From Streptomyces celluloflavus (lineage in GTDB: Bacteria; Actinomycetota; Actinomycetes; Streptomycetales; Streptomycetaceae), in the NCBI GenBank assembly GCA_000720995.1, contig JOEL01000054.1, positions 1 through 45,260 on the forward strand: a stretch of DNA of 45,260 bases. Reading direction: 5' to 3'. The notes under the pieces were generated by a model. It was not told the origin of the DNA. It worked only from the letters and a program-made list of their open reading frames with translations, and ran no database searches. Below, one piece after another: positions 15,662 to 23,492 of this stretch (the stretch's first letter is position 1; every line of letters begins with the position of its first letter). The translations under genes were made by a program, and so were the position numbers.

Positions 15662-17074
15662 ATGGCAACCCGTAAAACGTCGGCCAAGGAGCGCCCCTCC
15701 TATCGCTGCACCGAGTGCGGCTGGACCACCGCGAAGTGGCTCGGCCGCTGCCCCGAGTGCCAGGCGTGGGGCACGGTCGAGGAGTTCGGCGGCGCCCCCG
15801 CGGTGCGGACGACCGCGCCCGGCCGGGTCACCACCGCCGCGGTGCCCATCGGCCAGGTCGACGGCCGGCAGGCCACCGCCCGCTCCACCGGGGTGCCGGA
15901 GCTGGACCGGGTGCTGGGCGGCGGGCTGGTCCCCGGCGCGGTCGTGCTGCTCGCGGGCGAGCCGGGCGTCGGCAAGTCCACCCTCCTGCTGGATGTCGCC
16001 GCCAAGGCCGCCTCGGACAACCACCGCACCCTCTACGTCACCGGCGAGGAGTCCGCCAGCCAGGTGCGGCTGCGCGCCGACCGCATCGGCGCCATCGACG
16101 ACCACCTCTATCTGGCGGCCGAGACCGACCTCTCCGCCGTGCTGGGCCATCTGGACAGCGTCAAACCGTCCCTCCTGATCATGGACTCCGTGCAGACCGT
16201 CGCCTCACCCGAGATCGACGGTGCGCCGGGCGGGATGGCGCAGGTCCGCGAGGTGGCCGGGGCGCTGATCCGGGCGTCCAAGGAGCGCGCGATGTCCACC
16301 CTCCTGGTCGGCCATGTCACCAAGGACGGCGCCATCGCCGGCCCCCGGCTGCTGGAGCATCTCGTCGATGTCGTGCTCAGCTTCGAGGGCGACCGGCACG
16401 CCCGGCTGCGCCTGGTGCGCGGCGTCAAGAACCGCTACGGCACCACCGACGAGGTCGGCTGCTTCGAGCTGCACGACGAGGGCATCACCGGCCTCGCCGA
16501 CCCCTCGGGCCTCTTCCTGACCCGCCGCGCCGAGCCGGTGCCCGGCACCTGTCTGACGGTCACCCTGGAGGGCCGCCGTCCGCTGGTCGCCGAGGTGCAG
16601 GCGCTGACCGTCGACTCCCAGATCCCCTCCCCGCGGCGCACGACCTCCGGTCTGGAGACCTCCCGGGTCTCGATGATGCTCGCCGTCCTGGAGCAGCGCG
16701 GCCGGATCAGCGCCCTGGGCAAGCGGGACATCTACAGCGCGACGGTCGGCGGGGTGAAGCTGACCGAGCCCGCCGCCGACCTGGCCGTGGCGCTCGCGCT
16801 GGCCAGTGCGGCGAGCGACACCCCGCTGCCGAAGAACCTGGTGGCGATCGGCGAAGTCGGGCTGGCGGGCGAGGTCCGGCGGGTCACCGGTGTGCAGCGC
16901 AGGCTGTCCGAGGCGGCCCGGCTCGGTTTCACGCACGCACTCGTACCGTCCGACCCGGGCAGGATCCCCGACGGGATGCGGGTGCTGGAGGTCGCCGATG
17001 TCGGCGCGGCGCTGAGCGTGCTGCCCAAGCGGGTGCGGCGGGAGGCTCCGCAGGAGGAGGAGCGGCGCCGGTAG
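15662..17074 (+). CDS. radA: DNA repair protein RadA
   Basis: RecA-like branch-migration ATPase of recombinational repair. The N-terminal zinc finger uses Cys16, Cys19, Cys30 and Cys33 (CTECG and CPECQ). Walker A is GEPGVGKST at 99-107, and Walker B lies in LLIMDSVQTV. The RadA-specific motif appears as KNRYG at 256-260, Tyr replacing the usual Phe of KNRFG. The C-terminal Lon-protease-like domain (KLTEPAADLAVALALASAAS, IGEVGLAGEVRRV) lacks the proteolytic Ser/Lys pair, as in other RadA proteins. The length of 470 residues is normal. It is followed by disA after 120 bases, an order conserved in Actinobacteria and Firmicutes. Confidence 0.97.
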   Translation: MATRKTSAKERPSYRCTECGWTTAKWLGRCPECQAWGTVEEFGGAPAVRTTAPGRVTTAAVPIGQVDGRQATARSTGVPELDRVLGGGLVPGAVVLLAGEPGVGKSTLLLDVAAKAASDNHRTLYVTGEESASQVRLRADRIGAIDDHLYLAAETDLSAVLGHLDSVKPSLLIMDSVQTVASPEIDGAPGGMAQVREVAGALIRASKERAMSTLLVGHVTKDGAIAGPRLLEHLVDVVLSFEGDRHARLRLVRGVKNRYGTTDEVGCFELHDEGITGLADPSGLFLTRRAEPVPGTCLTVTLEGRRPLVAEVQALTVDSQIPSPRRTTSGLETSRVSMMLAVLEQRGRISALGKRDIYSATVGGVKLTEPAADLAVALALASAASDTPLPKNLVAIGEVGLAGEVRRVTGVQRRLSEAARLGFTHALVPSDPGRIPDGMRVLEVADVGAALSVLPKRVRREAPQEEERRR

Positions 17075-17194
17075 ACTTTGCCCTGGTCTCGCCCGTCACC
17101 GCAGTACTGCCCCGGCACACGCACCTCCGCCGGCGCGTCCCACGACGAGGGCCGGGCGGCCCGCGGACCGACAGACTTGCGACGGAGGAGTGCA

Positions 17195-18319
17195 GTGGCA
17201 GCCAACGACCGGGCATCGTCTCCCGGCAGGTCCGGCGGGAGCCCCGGCACCGAGGGCCTGATGCGCGCCTCGCTGAGCGCCGTCGCGCCCGGTACGGCGC
17301 TGCGCGACGGTCTGGAGCGCATCCTCCGCGGCAATACGGGCGGACTGATCGTGCTCGGCTTCGACAAGACCGTCGAGTCGATGTGCACCGGCGGTTTCGT
17401 GCTGGACGTGGAGTTCACCGCGACGCGGCTGCGCGAACTGTGCAAGCTGGACGGCGCGCTGGTGCTCGACAAGGACATCACCAAGATCCTGCGGGCCGGT
17501 GTGCAGCTGGTCCCGGACGCCTCCATCCCGACGGAGGAGACCGGCACCCGCCACCGCACCGCCCAGCGCGTCTCGATCCAGGCCGGTTTCCCGGTCGTCT
17601 CGGTCAGCCAGTCCATGCGGCTGATCGCGCTGTACGTCGACGGTGAGCGCCGCGTCCTGGAGGAGTCGGCCGCGATCCTCTCCCGCGCCAACCAGGCGCT
17701 GGCGACGCTGGAGCGCTACAAGCTCCGGCTGGACGAGGTCGCCGGCACCCTCTCCGCCCTGGAGATCGAGGACCTGGTGACGGTCCGCGATGTCACCGCG
17801 GTCGCCCAGCGTCTGGAGATGGTCCGCCGGATCGCCACCGAGATCGCCGAGTACGTCGTCGAACTGGGCACGGACGGCCGGCTGCTCACCCTCCAGCTGG
17901 ACGAGCTGATCGCCGGTGTGGAGCCCGAACGCGAGCTGGTCGTCCGCGACTACGTCCCCGAGCCGACCGCCAAGCGCTCCCGTACGGTCCCCGAGGCGCT
18001 CGCCGAGCTGGACGCGCTCACCCACACCGAGCTGCTCGAACTCCCCATCGTGGCCCGCGCGTTGGGCTACAGCGGCTCGCCCGAGACGCTGGACTCCGCG
18101 GTCTCGCCACGCGGTTTCCGGCTGCTGGCGAAGGTCCCCCGGCTGCCGGGCGCGGTCATCGACCGCCTGGTCGACCACTTCGGCGGCCTCCAGAAGCTGC
18201 TCGCCGCGAGCGTGGACGACCTGCAGGCGGTGGACGGTGTGGGCGAGGCCCGCGCCCGCTCGGTCCGCGAGGGCCTGTCCCGGCTCGCCGAGTCCTCGAT
18301 CCTCGAACGGTACGTCTGA
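17195..18319 (+). CDS. disA: DNA integrity scanning diadenylate cyclase DisA
   Basis: Makes cyclic di-AMP from two ATP and couples this to DNA scanning. The N-terminal DAC domain shows DGA at 86-88 and RHR at 119-121 (GTRHRTAQR), both catalytic hallmarks. A helical linker follows, and the C-terminus is a RuvA-like helix-hairpin-helix region ([38 protein letters not shown]) that binds branched DNA. The protein is 374 residues. GTG 17195 is chosen because GGAGGAG lies at 17184-17190; longer in-frame starts extend into the radA-disA spacer. c-di-AMP in Streptomyces controls potassium transport and cell-wall hydrolases through riboswitches. RadA is a reported DisA inhibitor in Bacillus; here the pairing is context only. 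Confidence 0.97.
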   Translation: MAANDRASSPGRSGGSPGTEGLMRASLSAVAPGTALRDGLERILRGNTGGLIVLGFDKTVESMCTGGFVLDVEFTATRLRELCKLDGALVLDKDITKILRAGVQLVPDASIPTEETGTRHRTAQRVSIQAGFPVVSVSQSMRLIALYVDGERRVLEESAAILSRANQALATLERYKLRLDEVAGTLSALEIEDLVTVRDVTAVAQRLEMVRRIATEIAEYVVELGTDGRLLTLQLDELIAGVEPERELVVRDYVPEPTAKRSRTVPEALAELDALTHTELLELPIVARALGYSGSPETLDSAVSPRGFRLLAKVPRLPGAVIDRLVDHFGGLQKLLAASVDDLQAVDGVGEARARSVREGLSRLAESSILERYV

Positions 18320-18343
18320 CCGGCGGCCTCCTCCTGGCGTTCC

Positions 18344-18373
18344 CGGCCCGCGCGGCGCACCCCGCGCGGGCCG
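18344..18373 (+). terminator. Terminator after disA
   Basis: CGGCCCGCGCGG (18344-18355) pairs perfectly over 12 bases with CCGCGCGGGCCG (18362-18373) around a 6-base loop, 24 bases past the disA stop. Confidence 0.8.
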
Positions 18374-18417
18374 TATGCGTTCCGCCCGTACGCATTTCGC
18401 CCGTACACGTTCCGCCC
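18373..18417. repeat. Three 15-bp tandem repeats after disA
   Basis: GTATGCGTTCCGCCC, GTACGCATTTCGCCC and GTACACGTTCCGCCC follow one another at 18373, 18388 and 18403. They fill most of the space between the disA terminator and the stop of the convergent epimerase gene. Function is unknown. Confidence 0.75.
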
Positions 18418-18429
18418 CGGGCCGGAGCC

Positions 18430-19425
18430 TCAACCGCCCAGTACCGCCGCCTCCTTCTCCGGGGGCAGGCCGACGGCCGGGCGGTCGGGGCGCTGCGGGG
18501 CCACCCCGCCGATGGAGCGCAGCCAGGACCAGGTGTCGGCCACCGTCTCGCCGACGGGGCGGCAGCGCAGGCCGGTGGCGACGGCCCTGGACACATCGCC
18601 GGCGTGCAGCGTGTCGTGCAGTTCCCCCGGCGGCAGCCAGACGGGCAGTTCGGACCAGGGCTCGATACCGGCCGCGAGCACGTCCGCCGGGTCGGTCCAG
18701 CGCAGTTCGGCGGCCGCGCCGGTGACCCGTACACAGCTCTCCAGCAGTTCGCCCATGGTGCTGTGTCCCTGCGGGCTCACCACGTTGTACGCGCCGCCGA
18801 GCCCGTCGCGCACCGCGTCCAGCGTCCATTCCGCGAGATCGCGGGCGTCGATGTACTGGAGGGGCAGTTCGCGCGGTCCGGGCGCGAGCACCGGGCCGCC
18901 GCGGGCGATCCGGGTCAGCCACCACGGCAGCCGGCCGATGTTCTCGCGGGGGCCGAGGATCAGCCCCGGGCGGACCAGCAGCGCCCGGTCCCCGAAGGCG
19001 CCGACCGCGGCCAGTTCACCGCCGCGCTTGGCCGCGGCGTAGTCGTCCGCGTCCGTGGCGTCGGGGGAGCCGGTCACCAGTGGGCCCTGTTCGTCGAGAC
19101 CGGCCGCCGACGGGAAGGTGTGGACGGACCGGCTGGAGACATAGACGTACGTTTCGGCCCGCCCGGCCAGCAGCCGCGCCGCGTCCCGCACCGCCGACGG
19201 TGCACCGCTCCAGGTGTCGACGACGGCGTCCCACTCCCCCGTCGCCAGGTCCGCGAGCCCCGCTGTTTCCTCCGAGCCGCCGCGGTCGCCGTGGCGGACC
19301 GTCACCCCCGGCGGCGGCGCGTGGTGCCCGCGGTGGAACACCGTCACCTGCCAGCCCCGGGCCAGCGCCGCCTCGGCGACCGCCCAACCCACGAACTCCG
19401 TACCACCCAGTATCAGAAGCCTCAT
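18430..19425 (-). CDS. NAD-dependent epimerase/reductase family protein
   Basis: Extended short-chain dehydrogenase-like protein of 331 residues. The N-terminal nucleotide-binding loop is LILGGTEFVGWAV (GGTxFxG form). A YAAAK segment in DDYAAAKRGGELA supplies the Tyr-x3-Lys pair, and YVYVSSRSVH holds the conserved serines. LVRPGLILGPREN and GPRELPLQYIDARDLAEW are typical of the atypical SDR epimerase/reductase subgroup that includes chloroplast CSP41-like and isoflavone-reductase-like enzymes. The substrate cannot be deduced. ATG 19425 opens with MRLLILGGTEF. It is convergent with disA and stands alone. Confidence 0.88.
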   Translation of the reverse strand: MRLLILGGTEFVGWAVAEAALARGWQVTVFHRGHHAPPPGVTVRHGDRGGSEETAGLADLATGEWDAVVDTWSGAPSAVRDAARLLAGRAETYVYVSSRSVHTFPSAAGLDEQGPLVTGSPDATDADDYAAAKRGGELAAVGAFGDRALLVRPGLILGPRENIGRLPWWLTRIARGGPVLAPGPRELPLQYIDARDLAEWTLDAVRDGLGGAYNVVSPQGHSTMGELLESCVRVTGAAAELRWTDPADVLAAGIEPWSELPVWLPPGELHDTLHAGDVSRAVATGLRCRPVGETVADTWSWLRSIGGVAPQRPDRPAVGLPPEKEAAVLGG

Positions 19426-19499
19426 ACGGGCGACTGTGCCCCACGCGCACCGCGCCGACCAGTACGGTGCGGCACGCTCTCAGCGGAATCCCGCCCCGC

Positions 19500-20312
19500 T
19501 CAGTCCTTGGTGAGGACGAAGGACGTCCGGGCCGCGGACAGGCCCGGCACCTTGGCCTCGATGAGGTACGTACCGGCCGGCACCGCGGCCGCGCTCGGCG
19601 TCGCGCAGTGCGGGGCGCTCGCCTTGCGGTCCCACTCGACGGTGCGCTTCATGGCGCCCTTCGCCGGCACCTGGAGCAGCGCGGGGCCGGTGGCCGACGG
19701 GCAGTCGTCGGAGGCCCACACCCGGTCGTCGCCCGCGGTGTCGGTGATGGTGAGCACCGCGGACTTCCGGCCGAGGTCCACCTTGCAGGCGGCGTCCGCG
19801 GAGTTCTTGACGGTCAGCTCGAACTTGGGCTTCGTGTCCGGGCCGTAGGAGTTCTTGACGCTGTGCAGCGCCAACTCGGTGGTGTCCGTGGCGCAGTTCG
19901 CGACGGCGGCACCGGCCGCCAGTGCGTCCTTGCCCGAGCCCTCGCCGATCGGGACGCCGGCCCCGGCGCCGCCGCCGGAGCCCGTACCGCCGCCGGAACC
20001 TCCGCCGCCGCCCGGCTCGGAGCCGCCGCCCGCCGAACCGGAACCGGAGCCGCCGCCGCCCGACTCATCGCGTCCGCCCGGCTTTTGGCTGATCGCCGGG
20101 CCGTCGGAGGACGGTCCCGGCGTGATGGACGTCGCGGGCCCCGACCCCTTCGATCCCTTGCTCTCGTCGGCGGTCTTCGCGCCGGTGCCGCCCAAGTTGA
20201 CGGCCCACACCACCAGGAGGGCGAGTACGGCGACGATGGCCAGCGCAACGGCCCTCCGCCGCCAGTAGATGGAGGAGGGGAGCGGCCCGATCGGATTGCG
20301 CAGTGATCCCAC
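19500..20312 (-). CDS. Membrane-anchored protein with Gly-rich linker, unknown function
   Basis: 270 residues. A short cytoplasmic N-terminus is followed by a single transmembrane helix (about residues 21-41, AVALAIVAVLALLVVWAVN). Next comes a long low-complexity linker with poly-Gly/Ser and Glu-Pro, then a C-terminal beta-rich domain of about 120 residues. Its cysteines (NCATDTTELAL, ADAACKVDLG, DDCPSATGP, APHCATPSA) suggest disulfides outside the cell. The end, VPAGTYLIEAKVPGLSAARTSF, looks like an Ig-like or DUF4232-type fold, a tentative impression only. Start GTG 20312. A surface-exposed protein of unknown partner. Confidence 0.8.
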   Translation of the reverse strand: MGSLRNPIGPLPSSIYWRRRAVALAIVAVLALLVVWAVNLGGTGAKTADESKGSKGSGPATSITPGPSSDGPAISQKPGGRDESGGGGSGSGSAGGGSEPGGGGGSGGGTGSGGGAGAGVPIGEGSGKDALAAGAAVANCATDTTELALHSVKNSYGPDTKPKFELTVKNSADAACKVDLGRKSAVLTITDTAGDDRVWASDDCPSATGPALLQVPAKGAMKRTVEWDRKASAPHCATPSAAAVPAGTYLIEAKVPGLSAARTSFVLTKD

Positions 20313-20569
20313 GCGGAAACTCTACGAGAGAACGGCGCCCGCACCGTCCAGTACCCGCCGTACGAAGCTGCAACTTTTCTCATCATCGGCCCGGAAGCGG
20401 TCCGGAGACGAACCGCCCGCCCCAATTTCCGCCCATTTCGCATGAATCGGACGGTAACGGACCGTTTCGGACTGCTTACGATCGACTACGCAATCCGACT
20501 TTCGTCAGATGTACCTCCGGCCGATCGCCGGATGCGAGAAGGGGTTCACCTTCCGTACCGTCAACGTCC

Positions 20570-21154
20570 ATGAACAGCACCGATCTCTATCGCGACATCA
20601 CCGACCTCGCGCATGACTCTCCCGACTGGATACGCACCTTGGCCGACCTGGGCACCTCGGGCGGGCTGCTGCTCTTGATGGCGGTGGCGGTGCTGGGCTG
20701 GTGGCGGTCGCGGCGCGGCGAGGCGCGCGCGGTCGCGCTCGCGGTGCTGGTGCCGGTGGCGACCATCGCGGCGTATGCCCTGAGCGAGATCGTCAAGAGC
20801 CTGGTGAACGAGGAACGGCCGTGCCGGGCCGTGGCGGGGGCCGCCGCCTCGATCGTGCCGTGCCCGCCCGAGGGCGACTGGTCCTTCCCGAGCAACCACT
20901 CCACGCTCGCGGCGGCGCTGGCCGTGGGCATCGTCTTCGCCTGGCGGGCCGCCCTCTGGCTCGCGCTCCCGGTCGCGCTGCTGACCGGCTTCTCCCGGGT
21001 GTTCGTCGGCGTCCACTACCCGCACGACGTACTGGTCGGCCTCGGCCTGGGCACCCTGGTGGCGGCACTCTGCGTGGCGCTGCTCACGGGCACGGTGACC
21101 AACCTGGTGCTGCGGATGCGGTCGGGCCGCTGGCGGATCCTGGTCTCCGCGTAG
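20570..21154 (+). CDS. PAP2-family membrane phosphatase
   Basis: Type 2 phosphatidic acid phosphatase fold, 194 residues with about five or six hydrophobic segments. All three catalytic motifs are present: KSLVNEERP (K-x6-RP), PSNHS (PSGH position, with Asn in place of Gly) and SRVFVGVHYPHD (SR-x5-H-x3-D). Relatives dephosphorylate undecaprenyl pyrophosphate or lipid phosphates on the outer face of the membrane; undecaprenyl-pyrophosphate recycling is a reasonable guess given the envelope genes nearby. ATG 20570 gives MNSTDLYRDITDLAHDS; the ribosome-binding site is weak. Longer in-frame starts lead through a non-protein-like region. Confidence 0.9.
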   Translation: MNSTDLYRDITDLAHDSPDWIRTLADLGTSGGLLLLMAVAVLGWWRSRRGEARAVALAVLVPVATIAAYALSEIVKSLVNEERPCRAVAGAAASIVPCPPEGDWSFPSNHSTLAAALAVGIVFAWRAALWLALPVALLTGFSRVFVGVHYPHDVLVGLGLGTLVAALCVALLTGTVTNLVLRMRSGRWRILVSA

Positions 21155-21170
21155 CCGACCGCCCGGCGCG

Positions 21171-21222
21171 GGCCGGCCGGTCAGGGGGCACGGCCGTCCG
21201 CCGCCGGACGGTCCGGCCGGCC
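21171..21222. terminator. Terminator between convergent PAP2 and oxidase-fold genes
   Basis: GGCCGGCCGG (21171-21180) pairs with CCGGCCGGCC (21213-21222), and a smaller hairpin (GTCCG/CGGAC) lies inside the loop. It occupies most of the 82-base gap. Confidence 0.6.
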
Positions 21223-21236
21223 GACCCCCCGCCGGA

Positions 21237-21737
21237 CTACGGGCCCGCCGGGGCCCGCCACTCCTCCTTGTGCCCGAAACCCCGCCCGTTGTCGATCAGC
21301 CGCAGCCAGTCGGGGCGCAGCTCCCACAGCGCGGTCCGCTCCAGCGCCGCGCGCAGCCGCTCGCTCTCCCCGACGAACGGGAACCGCTCGGTATAGACGC
21401 GCCAGCCCGCCGCCCGCTCGGCCCCGGCCAGCGGGCGGCACCGCCCCCGGCCCTGGAGCCCGGTCAGCCCGCTCCACTCCTGGCCGTCCCGCTGCGCCGT
21501 GAACGCGACCCGCGCCCCGGACTCCCCGAACGCCCGGCCGTGCCGCGTGGTGAGCGCCGTGACGAAGTACAGCACCGGCCCCCGCCCGCCCCCGCCCACC
21601 GCGTACAGCACCGCACACGCCTGCGGCCCGTCCTCGTCCACATACGCCAGCGTCATCGTCGAATGCGCACCCAGCGCCTGCCGGATCCCGTCGGGGCAGT
21701 CCACGGCGGCCACCTGCGCGCCCTCTGTATCTCCCAT
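21237..21737 (-). CDS. Pyridoxamine 5'-phosphate oxidase-fold protein (YhbP-like)
   Basis: 166 residues with a split-barrel flavin-binding fold. AHSTMTLAYVDEDGPQACAVLYA, VLYFVTALTTRHGRAFGES and VAFTAQRDGQEWSGLTGLQ follow the strand order of pyridoxamine-oxidase-like and YhbP proteins; RLIDNGRGFGHKEEW at the C-terminus is typical of that group. Members bind FMN, F420 or heme; ligand and reaction are unknown here. The start is ATG 21737 (MGDTEGAQVAAVD) with GAGG eight bases upstream; an in-frame ATG at 21881 would run through a terminator hairpin. Confidence 0.82.
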   Translation of the reverse strand: MGDTEGAQVAAVDCPDGIRQALGAHSTMTLAYVDEDGPQACAVLYAVGGGGRGPVLYFVTALTTRHGRAFGESGARVAFTAQRDGQEWSGLTGLQGRGRCRPLAGAERAAGWRVYTERFPFVGESERLRAALERTALWELRPDWLRLIDNGRGFGHKEEWRAPAGP

Positions 21738-21801
21738 ACCTGCATCCTCACCCGCCCCGCCTGCCGTCCCCGCACGCGGCCCGTCCCGTACGTCGCGGTA
21801 A

Positions 21802-21837
21802 CCGCCCCCGGCCGGCTCGCGACCGGCACGGGGGCGG
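21802..21837 (-). terminator. Terminator after the DUF7848 gene
   Basis: CCGCCCCCG (21802-21810) pairs with CGGGGGCGG (21829-21837), with a coaxial inner stem GCCGG/CCGGC. It immediately follows the stop of the small minus-strand gene at 21841. Confidence 0.7.
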
Positions 21838-21840
21838 CGG

Positions 21841-22077
21841 TCACTCGGCGCGGCCCACCTCGGCGTAGTCCACGAAGGCACGCCGGAACCGGCCGTGCCC
21901 GGTGTCGGCGCGGTGCGCCCGCATCCACACCTCGACCGGATGCGGGGTCAGCCACTGCCCGGACTCTTCGCCGCAGTCCTCGACGTCGCCGGACACGCAG
22001 ACCGCCTCATACGTCGGCGCAGCGGTCACGTCCTGCGCGGTCTTGTACGGCACGAACCTCATCACCGAGCGGGTCAT
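21841..22077 (-). CDS. DUF7848-type small protein
   Basis: 78 residues, MTRSVMRFVPYKTAQDVTAAP followed by TYEAVCVSGDVEDCGEESG, then PHPVEVWMRAHRADTGHGRF and a final FRRAFVDYAEV. This pattern (a Cys pair in the middle, W-x-hydrophobic-H near the C-terminus) is that of DUF7848 proteins, common in Streptomyces near GntR/XRE-type regulators; the family name is from memory. Its ATG overlaps the upstream stop as TGATG at 22075-22079, so the two small genes are translationally coupled. Function is unknown. Confidence 0.8.
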   Translation of the reverse strand: MTRSVMRFVPYKTAQDVTAAPTYEAVCVSGDVEDCGEESGQWLTPHPVEVWMRAHRADTGHGRFRRAFVDYAEVGRAE

Positions 22078-22283
22078 CAGCGCCCCTCGTGAGGGTGCCG
22101 CCGGATCTCGATGTTGAGATCGGACACCCGCGACATGTCATGGGCCCTACGAGCCGAACTCCGCTGTTCGGCCAGCGCACCGCAGACATCGCAGTGCGGT
22201 ACGGGCTCCGGATCCGTCATGGGCGGCGTCACCAGCGGCTCCGGTGCCATCGTCCCCTTCGGTTTCCCGTAGTTCAGGTGCAT
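22077..22283 (-). CDS. Small Cys-motif protein coupled to DUF7848
   Basis: 68 residues, with HCDVCGALAEQRSSARRAHD (C-x2-C) and MSRVSDLNIEIRRHPHEGR. It belongs to a Streptomyces family of tiny proteins typically found beside GntR regulators and DUF7848 genes; no activity is known to me. ATG 22283 (MHLNYGKPKG) has AAGGGCG about 7 bases upstream. Later in-frame ATGs, such as one opening MAPEPL, are possible starts. It is divergent from the GntR gene, and the shared intergenic region carries four CTAG boxes. Confidence 0.75.
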   Translation of the reverse strand: MHLNYGKPKGTMAPEPLVTPPMTDPEPVPHCDVCGALAEQRSSARRAHDMSRVSDLNIEIRRHPHEGR

Positions 22284-22336
22284 ATCCCACGCCCTTACGC
22301 TCGCGCACAGCCAATGACGGCCACCCAGAATGAGCA

Positions 22337-22413
22337 ACCTAGGTCACTGTATCCATGAACTAGGTTTCCTTCCTGGGGATCGAGCAAACTAGTACGCTCA
22401 AGAGTGAACTAGA
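22337..22413. promoter_or_regulatory. Four CTAG boxes between the small genes and gntR
   Basis: ACCTAGG (22337-22343), AACTAGG (22358-22364), AACTAGT (22387-22393) and AACTAGA (22407-22413) recur at intervals of 21, 29 and 20 bases, close to two or three helical turns. CTAG is normally rare in Streptomyces DNA, so four in 77 bases of a divergent promoter region suggest operator half-sites or operators, most likely for the adjacent GntR-type protein. Confidence 0.6.
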
Positions 22414-22438
22414 TCGCCGATCGCATGGAGTCACGGAC

Positions 22439-23170
22439 ATGCCCGACAGCGGCACACCCAAGACATTCGCCCGGATCGCCCATCACTACCGCGAGAAGAT
22501 CCTTTCCGGCGGCCTCGAACCGGGCGCCAAGCTGCCGACCAACAAGGAGATGGCCGCCAGCTGGGGCGTGGCCGTCGCCACGGTCGGCCGGGCGCTGCAA
22601 CAGCTCCAGGTCGAAGGGATCATCCGGACCAGCCCGCGGGGGACGTTCGTCGCCGACGACCCCATGGCGGGAGTGTCGGCCCGCGACCGGCTGGCCCGCG
22701 TCCAGCGGGTGCGGTCCCTTCTCATGGAGGGCGAGACCAGCGCGGTCAGCTCCGCTTCGCTGGTCGTCCCGCCGCTGTACATCGCCGAAATCTTCGACCT
22801 CGACCACGGGGATCAGGTGGTGCGGCGGCAGTACACGACCGGCCGGGGCGGTACGCGACTCACCTTCGGCGTGAACTGGTACCCGGCGCACTTCGCGGCC
22901 ATGGTGCCCGACCTGCTCAGCACCGGCCGGAAGAAGAACGACGACCTGACGGCGCGGGTCCTGGAAGCGACCGGCCGCCGGATCACCTACGCCCGCGACG
23001 ATATGCACGGGCGCGCGGCGGACGAACGGGAAGCCTCGCATCTCGGCCTACCGGTCGGTACGCCCATCCTCGCCGGAGCACATCGGTGGGCCGACGACGA
23101 CGGTGTGATCGAGTACGGGGAATGGTGCCTGCCGCCCCGGATGACGATCGGGTACGAGTACCTGCCCTGA
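22439..23170 (+). CDS. GntR-family (HutC-type) transcriptional regulator
   Basis: 243 residues. An N-terminal winged helix (FARIAHHYREKILSGGLEPG, AKLPTNKEMAASWGVAVATV, GRALQQLQVEGIIRTSPRG) is joined to a C-terminal UTRA ligand-binding domain (about 85-240), ending ADDDGVIEYGEWCLPPRMTI. HutC-type members include repressors of Streptomyces mobile elements such as KorSA, as well as metabolic regulators. ATG 22439 has GGAG about 8 bases upstream. It is divergent from the two small genes, and probably autoregulated through the CTAG boxes; this is inference. Confidence 0.92.
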   Translation: MPDSGTPKTFARIAHHYREKILSGGLEPGAKLPTNKEMAASWGVAVATVGRALQQLQVEGIIRTSPRGTFVADDPMAGVSARDRLARVQRVRSLLMEGETSAVSSASLVVPPLYIAEIFDLDHGDQVVRRQYTTGRGGTRLTFGVNWYPAHFAAMVPDLLSTGRKKNDDLTARVLEATGRRITYARDDMHGRAADEREASHLGLPVGTPILAGAHRWADDDGVIEYGEWCLPPRMTIGYEYLP

Positions 23171-23492
23171 CCGGCCTCGGAGCCGCGGCCGGGCCCTGGG
23201 CCCCGCCGGCAGCAGCGGCACCGGCGGCGCCCGCCGGGCCGCCCGGCCGCCCGTCACCGGGACAACCGCCCGTCGCCGCCCGTCCCACCGGACGGCGACG
23301 TCGGCGACGCGAGCTCCACAAGGCGGCCCCGGCGCACCGGTGCCCAAGGCCGGGGGGCCGCCGCCCGCCGCCGCGTACCCCCGGTAGCGGCCACCCGTAC
23401 GCACTCGGCCGTCCGGCATGCGGGTGGGCGTGCGCTGCCGCGGCCCGGTGCGTTTCCCGGGTGACCGTGCTCGTGTCAGGATCTGCGGTGCC
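23171..23492. other. Intergenic region between gntR and mutY
   Basis: About 320 GC-rich bases with runs of CCGCCG and GGCGAC. A minus-strand open frame crosses it but continues through mutY and gntR in shadow and has no recognisable domain. I see no RNA structure beyond ordinary GC-rich hairpins. Confidence 0.4.
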
